DNA of 10,972 nt from assembly GCA_015688915.1 (NCBI GenBank), contig JAATGX010000013.1:1-10972 (forward strand), read 5' to 3'. Under the pieces are notes generated by a model. That model worked only from the letters and a program-made list of their open reading frames with translations. It made no database searches and was not told the origin of the DNA. Positions 6,933 to 10,972 of this stretch are shown here, piece after piece (the first letter of the stretch is position 1; the number at the start of each line of letters is the position of its first letter). Made by a program: the position numbers and the translations under genes. The DNA is from Desulfuromonadales bacterium. Its GTDB lineage: Bacteria; Desulfobacterota; Desulfuromonadia; Geobacterales; Pseudopelobacteraceae.

Positions 6933-7113
6933 GGTGAACAGCGATCTCTCACAGGGCTCACAAAGGCGCTGAGAAAATCGAACTATCAGAAAATGTTGAT
7001 GGTGCGAGTGAGAGTCGGATTGTGTGAATTCAGCATTGGTATCGCTGTTATCTCAGTAACGGGCAGCGCCTCATTTCGAGGTAGCTGCTCGTTGCTTTAT
7101 CAAGGAACCTGAC
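6933..7113 (+). other. dnaK-dnaJ spacer with inverted repeats
   Basis: This 181-bp spacer looks less GC-rich than the genes around it and contains no convincing ORF. Two structures are visible: widely spaced 7-bp arms CTCTCAC (6946-6952) and GTGAGAG (7008-7014), and a compact two-part hairpin, GCAGC (7063-7067) with GCTGC (7084-7088) enclosing CCTC/GAGG around a 5-nt loop, ending 13 nt before the dnaJ ribosome site. No T tract follows, so it is not a terminator. I see no convincing sigma70 or sigma32 promoter. mRNA processing or translational control of dnaJ is a reasonable guess only. Confidence 0.45.
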
Positions 7114-8241
7114 GTGGCAAACGGCGAAAAACGCGATTATTACGAGATACTGGGTGTTCACCGCAATGCCTCCGAGGTCGAGATCAAGAAGGCCTTTCGC
7201 AAGCTGGCTCTCCAGCACCACCCGGACAAGAACCAGGGCGACCAGGCGTCCGAGGAGAAATTCAAGGAGGCCAACGAGGCCTACGAGGTGCTCTCCGATG
7301 CCCAAAAACGCGCCCAGTACGACCAGTTCGGCCATGCCGGCGTTTCCGGTGCCGGTTTCGGAGGAGGCGGTTTCGGGGGGTTCGGCGCCGGCACCCCTTT
7401 TGGCGATATCTTCAGCGATATCTTTGGCGATATCTTCGGCGGAGGAGGCGGCCGGGGACGCAGCCAGGGGAGACGAGGCGACGACCTGCTCTACAACATG
7501 GAGATCAGCTTCGAGGAGGCTGCCTTCGGCGTCGAGAAGAAGATCGACGTCCCCTTTGCCAAACGGTGCGGCACCTGCAACGGCAGCGGCTCCCAGCCCG
7601 GCACGGACCCCAAGGTCTGCCCGACCTGCCGGGGAGCGGGCCAGGTACGCTACCAACAGGGTTTTTTCAGCGTCAGCAAGACCTGCGGCCAATGCAACGG
7701 CGAGGGGAAGATCGTCGAGAACCCCTGCCCCGACTGCCGCGGCAAGGGGAGGGTCAAGGACAACAAGACCCTTTCGGTCAAGGTGCCGGGCTGCGTCGAA
7801 ACCGGTTCACGCCTGAAACTGACCGGCGAGGAGGGACAGGGCAAAGGCGGCCCCAACGGCGACCTGTACGTGGCTATCAGCGTCAGGGAGCACGCGCTGT
7901 TTCAGCGCGAGGACACCAACGTCGTCTGCGAGTTCCCCATCAGCTTCATCCAGGCATCCCTGGGATGCGAGCTCGAGGTTCCGACCCTGGACGGCAAGGT
8001 ATCCATGAAGATCCCCGAAGGCACCCAATCGGGCAAGATCTACCGTTTGCGCGGCAAAGGCATCCCTTCGCTGCAGGGTTACGGCCGTGGCGACCAATTG
8101 GTGGTCATCCGGGTGGAGACCCCCACAAACCTGAACAAAAAGCAAAAGGAACTGCTGGAGGAATTCGCCAAGATCAGCGGCGAGGATGTCCATCCCATGA
8201 AAAAGGGTTTCGTGGACAAGGTGATGGAGTTTCTGAGCTGA
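7114..8241 (+). CDS. dnaJ: Chaperone protein DnaJ (Hsp40, type I)
   Basis: DnaJ delivers substrates to DnaK and stimulates its ATPase. The 375-aa protein is a complete type I J protein. The J domain (residues 8-73) has the essential HPD at 36-38. A Gly/Phe region (about 77-120) carries three DIF motifs. The zinc domain has four CxxCxGxG modules, beginning at Cys152, Cys169, Cys191 and Cys205, and two C-terminal substrate-binding beta domains follow. The start is GTG 7114: AAGGA (7102-7106) lies 7 nt upstream and the J domain begins seven residues later. It is the last gene of the heat-shock operon, followed by an intrinsic terminator. All key residues are present. Confidence 0.98.
   Translation: MANGEKRDYYEILGVHRNASEVEIKKAFRKLALQHHPDKNQGDQASEEKFKEANEAYEVLSDAQKRAQYDQFGHAGVSGAGFGGGGFGGFGAGTPFGDIFSDIFGDIFGGGGGRGRSQGRRGDDLLYNMEISFEEAAFGVEKKIDVPFAKRCGTCNGSGSQPGTDPKVCPTCRGAGQVRYQQGFFSVSKTCGQCNGEGKIVENPCPDCRGKGRVKDNKTLSVKVPGCVETGSRLKLTGEEGQGKGGPNGDLYVAISVREHALFQREDTNVVCEFPISFIQASLGCELEVPTLDGKVSMKIPEGTQSGKIYRLRGKGIPSLQGYGRGDQLVVIRVETPTNLNKKQKELLEEFAKISGEDVHPMKKGFVDKVMEFLS
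7402..7437 (+). repeat. Three tandem 12-bp units in the dnaJ Gly/Phe region
   Basis: GGCGATATCTTC, AGCGATATCTTT and GGCGATATCTTC follow each other in frame and encode GDIF-SDIF-GDIF (residues 97-108). DIF motifs in this region are known from DnaJ proteins and influence client binding and control of the J domain. The near-identical DNA suggests growth by duplication of one unit. Confidence 0.8.
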
Positions 8242-8252
8242 ATGTCCCTCTC

Positions 8253-8284
8253 AGCCCGCCCTCAAGGCGGGCTTTTTAATTTTT
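8253..8284 (+). terminator. Intrinsic terminator of the heat-shock operon
   Basis: AGCCCGCC (8253-8260) and GGCGGGCT (8266-8273) form a perfect 8-bp GC-rich stem with a 5-nt loop. T5 (8273-8277, sharing its first T with the stem), AA and another T5 follow. It starts 11 nt after the dnaJ stop, a textbook rho-independent terminator. Confidence 0.92.
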
Positions 8285-8285
8285 C

Positions 8286-8314
8286 TTGCCGAACCGTGCG
8301 GCTTGCTTTACCAT
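8286..8314 (+). promoter_or_regulatory. Possible promoter for the membrane protein-cytochrome pair
   Basis: TTGCCG (8286-8291, four of six to -35) and TACCAT (8309-8314, four of six to -10) are spaced by 17 nt. They lie immediately after the dnaJ terminator and about 40 nt before the next gene. A promoter is expected here because of the terminator, but the boxes are only moderate matches. Confidence 0.4.
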
Positions 8315-8355
8315 TCAACCCGCTACTACCCAACTGAGTACGGAGAGCGCTTCCC

Positions 8356-8694
8356 ATGGATAAACAACAGCTTGCGGACAAAGCGGCCGAGACCTTGCGG
8401 CCCTTTGAAACCCAAAACCTGATGACAACCATCCAGAACCTGACGCTGCATCAAATCTTCACCCACCCCGCCATTCTTGTCTGCATCCTGCTGGTCTTTT
8501 TCTACGGTGTGATCAAGCGGTCAAAAACCGTGCTGCTGACGCTGTTCGCCCTGCTCGCATTGATCGTGCTCATGCGTTTTGCCATGCCGGCCCCCGGCGA
8601 GGAGCTGTCGCTGAGAGCGCTGCTTCCCTTCATAGGCGGCGGACTGGTGATCGGGGGTGTCATCATCTACTTTTCGCTCGTCAAATCAGACTGA
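8356..8694 (+). CDS. Small three-helix membrane protein, function unknown
   Basis: I do not recognise a family for this 112-aa protein. It has a polar, probably cytoplasmic N-terminus of about 36 residues (two short amphipathic stretches) and then three hydrophobic segments at about 38-53, 57-73 and 88-107. A basic turn IKRSK separates the first two, and a short acidic loop (PAPGEEL) the last two. It ends with a short SLVKSD tail. There is no signal peptidase site, heme motif or catalytic signature; the only cysteine is in helix 1. GGAGAG (8342-8347) is 8 nt before the ATG. It is followed after 25 nt by the diheme cytochrome gene, so the two are probably co-transcribed. A membrane partner of that cytochrome is a guess from position alone. 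Confidence 0.8.
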   Translation: MDKQQLADKAAETLRPFETQNLMTTIQNLTLHQIFTHPAILVCILLVFFYGVIKRSKTVLLTLFALLALIVLMRFAMPAPGEELSLRALLPFIGGGLVIGGVIIYFSLVKSD

Positions 8695-8719
8695 CACTAC
8701 GATACAAGGAAAACGACAC

Positions 8720-9034
8720 ATGAAGATAGATAAACGTGATTGGCTGTTTGCAGGCCTGCTTGTCGTGGTTGTAGGAATTTTCATTGCCATTTCCGGCAAG
8801 GAAAAGACCAAGCCGGTTCCCCGGGACGATACCCACCGCATCTCCTACGAGGCAGCATACCGCAATGCCCCCGGTCCCGACGCCTCGTTATTCAAGCGGG
8901 CCTTCTTCAAGCCGGACAAGAGGGGCGCGGAGGCATACTGCGAGCCCTGCCACAAGGAACGGGGAGTGCCCTTCCCTCCCAACCACCCATCCAAGAACCG
9001 CTGCCTGTTCTGCCACAAGCTGGCCAAGCCCTGA
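8720..9034 (+). CDS. Small membrane-anchored diheme c-type cytochrome
   Basis: The 104-aa protein has a basic start (MKIDKRD), one hydrophobic helix at about 8-25 that acts as an uncleaved anchor or signal, and a periplasmic body. Two CxxCH heme-attachment motifs are present: CEPCH (Cys74, Cys77, His78) and CLFCH (Cys95, Cys98, His99), so it should bind two c-type hemes after export and serve in electron transfer. The only other histidines are His39 and His89, and the only methionine is the initiator, so these two are the natural distal ligands for bis-His, probably low-potential, hemes. ATG 8720 is chosen because AAGGA (8706-8710) is 9 nt upstream and a signal-like N-terminus follows; an upstream in-frame start at 8657 overlaps the previous gene. 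Redox partners are unknown. Small c-type cytochromes are common in Geobacter-like bacteria. Confidence 0.88.
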   Translation: MKIDKRDWLFAGLLVVVVGIFIAISGKEKTKPVPRDDTHRISYEAAYRNAPGPDASLFKRAFFKPDKRGAEAYCEPCHKERGVPFPPNHPSKNRCLFCHKLAKP

Positions 9035-9061
9035 TACGCGGTATTCACAGACACTGAAAAC

Positions 9062-9089
9062 GAATGGCCGTCCCTCTGGGCGGCCATTC
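9062..9089. terminator. Bidirectional terminator between convergent genes
   Basis: GAATGGCCG (9062-9070) and CGGCCATTC (9081-9089) form a perfect 9-bp stem with a 10-nt loop in which CCC and GGG may also pair. It lies between the cytochrome stop (9034) and the stop of the leftward methyltransferase gene (9092). On the minus strand it is followed by GTTTTC; on the plus strand the T tract is weak (TCTT). It can serve both genes, with better support leftward. Confidence 0.7.
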
Positions 9090-9091
9090 TC

Positions 9092-10276
9092 TTAATACAA
9101 CTCATACTTAAGCAACCGGCACTCGATAGCACCGTTGAACAGCACGAAGCGGCGCGAGGCCTTGAGGCCAATGTACTTGGCCAGTTCCAGGTTGCCGGTC
9201 AGCACGTATCCGGTCCAGCCACGGCAGCGCTGCTTCATGATGTCGCCGATCCGGCAGTACAACTCCCGCAGATCGTCCTCATCGCCCAGCCGCATGCCAT
9301 AGGGGGGATTGAGGATCACCACCCCGGCGTCACCTTCCGGTTTGAACTCCTCCAACGCGGCATGAAAAAAGTGCACCTGCCCTTCGAATCCGGCCTTGGC
9401 GGCATTGCGGGCCGCCAGCACCAGCGCCTTGCTGTCCTGGTCGTACCCGGTCACCAGGCCGACCGGCAGGCGCTGTATCCCCTTCTCCGCCTCCTTGAGC
9501 AACTTGTTCCACAACCCGTCGTCAAAATCCGGCCAGCGCTGGAAGCCGAAGGAACGTTGCAAGCCGGGCGGCGTGCGGGACGCCAACAGCGCCGCTTCGA
9601 TGGGGATCGTCCCCGATCCGCACATGGGATCGGCCAGAGGGGTGGCGCCGTCCCAGCCGGTGAGGGCGATGACGGCGGCGGCCAGGGTCTCGCGCAACGG
9701 CGCTTCGGTCCGCTCCAACCGGTAGCCACGCCGGTCCAGGGGGTCGCCCGAACTGTCCAGGCTGATGGTGCAGACGTTTTTCAACAGGTGTACGTTGACC
9801 CGCACGTCAGGGCCTGCGGTATCCACGTTGGGTCTGCTTCCGCACGCCTCGCGGACGCGATCCACAATGGCGTCCTTGGTTTTGAGCGCCACGAAACCGG
9901 AATGGGTCAGGGCCGAATCCCGCAGACTGCAGTCCACCGCCAGGGTCATGGTCGGGGTGATCAGGTCGTGCCAAGCGATGTTGTGCACGCCCTGGTAGAG
10001 TTCATCGGGCGATGAGCAGGGGAACTGGGCCAGCTTGACCAGCACCCGGCTGGCGGTGCGCAGCCAAAGATTGGCGCGGTACAGGTCGGCCCGGTCGGCG
10101 GCAAAGGCGACCCCACCCTTGGCAACCGTAACATCCTGGACACCGAGCCGCGCCAGCTCGGCCGCCGTGATCTCCTCGGCCCCGCGCGGTACCGCCGCGA
10201 AACAGGGCCTTACCGGGTCGGGCTTCGGCTCCGGGCGGGCAGCCCGCCGCAGGATATGGGTCTTCTCAGCGTTCAT
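9092..10276 (-). CDS. THUMP-domain class I SAM-dependent RNA methyltransferase, RlmL-like
   Basis: The 394-aa protein resembles the N-terminal half of E. coli RlmL (23S rRNA m2G2445 methyltransferase) and stand-alone relatives such as YpsC. After a charged, proline-rich leader of about 20 residues, CFAAVPRGAEEITAAELARLG begins the ferredoxin-like and THUMP RNA-binding part (to about 160). A Rossmann methyltransferase domain follows, with DPMCGSGTIPIEAALL from Asp216 and the catalytic NPPYG at 323-327, the motif used for base N-methylation of guanine. It lacks the second (RlmK) methyltransferase domain of the E. coli fusion. The protein ends ECRLLKYELY, as usual in this family. ATG 10276 has TAGGA 7 nt upstream and overlaps the end of coaE by 11 nt, indicating coupling. 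The exact target base is inferred from the family and was not verified. Confidence 0.88.
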   Translation of the reverse strand: MNAEKTHILRRAARPEPKPDPVRPCFAAVPRGAEEITAAELARLGVQDVTVAKGGVAFAADRADLYRANLWLRTASRVLVKLAQFPCSSPDELYQGVHNIAWHDLITPTMTLAVDCSLRDSALTHSGFVALKTKDAIVDRVREACGSRPNVDTAGPDVRVNVHLLKNVCTISLDSSGDPLDRRGYRLERTEAPLRETLAAAVIALTGWDGATPLADPMCGSGTIPIEAALLASRTPPGLQRSFGFQRWPDFDDGLWNKLLKEAEKGIQRLPVGLVTGYDQDSKALVLAARNAAKAGFEGQVHFFHAALEEFKPEGDAGVVILNPPYGMRLGDEDDLRELYCRIGDIMKQRCRGWTGYVLTGNLELAKYIGLKASRRFVLFNGAIECRLLKYELY

Positions 10277-10910
10277 CGGTCATTCCTATCTCCCGGGCCC
10301 AGATCGCGGTCACAAGCCGCCGGGTCTCTTCAGCGGTGCCGCTGTTGTCGATCACGATCCTGCCGTGGCGTTCCTTCTCGGCCAGCGGCATCTGGCTGGC
10401 GATGATGCGCTCGGCCTCCGCACGCCCGATGGCGTCGCGCTCCATCAAGCGCTCCAGTTGGATCTCGGGCCGCACGGTCACCACCCAGATCTCGTCCACC
10501 CGATCCGTGGCCCCCGCCTCGATCAGCAGCGGCGCCATGTAGAACACCACCCGGCGCCCTTCCGCGGCCAGCCGCCCGAGGCGTTCCTCCGCAAGGGTCC
10601 TGATGGCGGGGTGGGTGATCTCCTCCAACTGGCGCCGCTTGGCCGTATCGGCGAACACCAGCCGGCCGAGGCCCTTGCGGTCGAGGCTGCCGTCCGGTAG
10701 AAGGATTTCCGGACCAAACAGTCCTACAATCCGCTCCAGGGCGGCGCTTCCGGGTCGGACCGCCTCGCGCGCCAGGGTGTCGGCATCTATCACCGTAGCG
10801 CCCAGTTCCTCGAACAAACGGGCTACCGTGCTCTTGCCGCTGGCAATTCCCCCTGTCAGGCCGATGACCCGGATGCCGCTTCGTCTGTTTTCATGTGTCA
10901 GGGTATCCAT
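10266..10910 (-). CDS. coaE: Dephospho-CoA kinase
   Basis: CoaE phosphorylates the 3'-hydroxyl of dephospho-CoA with ATP, the last step of coenzyme A synthesis. The protein has the P-loop GLTGGIASGKST at about 17-28, the substrate-side motif VIDADTLAREAV, THPAIR in the middle, and LIEAG followed by VWVVTV-like IWVVTV. The lid arginines follow in RLMERD, and RIIASQ and IDNSG lie toward the C-terminus, all typical. With ATG 10910 it has 214 residues, near the family norm. An upstream in-frame TTG at 10943 would add 11 unconserved residues. Neither start has a clear Shine-Dalgarno site. It overlaps the following methyltransferase gene by 11 nt and is the first gene of that leftward pair. Confidence 0.94.
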   Translation of the reverse strand: MDTLTHENRRSGIRVIGLTGGIASGKSTVARLFEELGATVIDADTLAREAVRPGSAALERIVGLFGPEILLPDGSLDRKGLGRLVFADTAKRRQLEEITHPAIRTLAEERLGRLAAEGRRVVFYMAPLLIEAGATDRVDEIWVVTVRPEIQLERLMERDAIGRAEAERIIASQMPLAEKERHGRIVIDNSGTAEETRRLVTAIWAREIGMTDER

Positions 10911-10921
10911 TTCAGGCGGGC

Positions 10922-10951
10922 AGTGTAGCAAACGAAGCGCCAAATTGACAG
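10922..10951 (-). promoter_or_regulatory. Possible coaE promoter giving an almost leaderless mRNA
   Basis: On the minus strand CTGTCA (10951-10946) and TACACT (10927-10922) each match four of six consensus bases and are spaced by 18 nt. Initiation about 7 nt downstream would fall near 10915, only some 5 nt before ATG 10910, which agrees with the absence of a ribosome site there. Support is from sequence pattern only. Confidence 0.3.
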
Positions 10952-10972
10952 ATTTTTGGCTTGAGTTGTGGG

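Noticed and set aside
6934..6972. A 12-codon frame (GTG to TGA) just after dnaK
   Set aside because: It is too short, lacks a clear ribosome site and has no feature beyond chance.
7048..7692. A 214-codon minus-strand frame opposite dnaJ
   Set aside because: Its composition mirrors the Gly/Phe-rich dnaJ region on the other strand, and it has no motif. It is a shadow of the real gene.
10945..10950. Perfect TTGACA on the plus strand near the right edge
   Set aside because: The matching -10 region would fall on 10967-10972 and beyond. The visible bases there (GTGGG) do not fit, and no gene can be seen downstream.

Overview
The window is a GC-rich bacterial chromosome segment of ordinary housekeeping genes. 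The likely source is a Geobacter-like member of the Desulfuromonadota (the former deltaproteobacteria). This rests on a CIRCE-controlled hrcA-grpE-dnaK-dnaJ operon, a tiny membrane-anchored two-heme cytochrome c, a GerMN-domain protein next to murI, and a MetH whose zinc cysteines sit where they do in short MetH enzymes. The taxonomic call is an inference from gene content, not a database match.

Layout. On the minus strand, positions 1-3021 carry a compact operon transcribed leftward: murI (glutamate racemase), a membrane-anchored GerMN-domain protein starting 2 nt after the murI stop, and metH, joined by an ATGA stop/start overlap and cut by the left window edge. A 217-bp divergent region (3022-3238) separates it from the plus-strand heat-shock operon and holds a consensus-like promoter followed by a perfect CIRCE operator. 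The operon runs hrcA (3239-4270), grpE (4324-4914), dnaK (5013-6932) and dnaJ (7114-8241), and ends at a strong intrinsic terminator. A second short plus-strand unit follows: a 112-aa three-helix membrane protein of unknown function and a 104-aa diheme c-type cytochrome. It meets a leftward coaE-rlmL-like pair (10910-9092) at a shared bidirectional terminator hairpin.

How the genes work together. HrcA represses its own operon through CIRCE. DnaK, DnaJ and GrpE form the Hsp70 chaperone cycle, with DnaJ stimulating ATP hydrolysis and GrpE releasing ADP. MurI supplies D-glutamate for peptidoglycan, MetH makes methionine and regenerates tetrahydrofolate, CoaE completes coenzyme A, and the RlmL-like enzyme probably methylates 23S rRNA.

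The most notable anomaly is an in-frame TAA at codon 71 of grpE, where the family normally has a tyrosine. The reading frame is the same on both sides and the rest of the gene is well conserved. It is either a very recent nonsense mutation, a one-base error beside an A homopolymer, or a gene read in two parts. I see no evidence of mobile elements, CRISPR arrays, RNA genes, phage genes or a new defence system. No gene-free stretch exceeds 300 bases.
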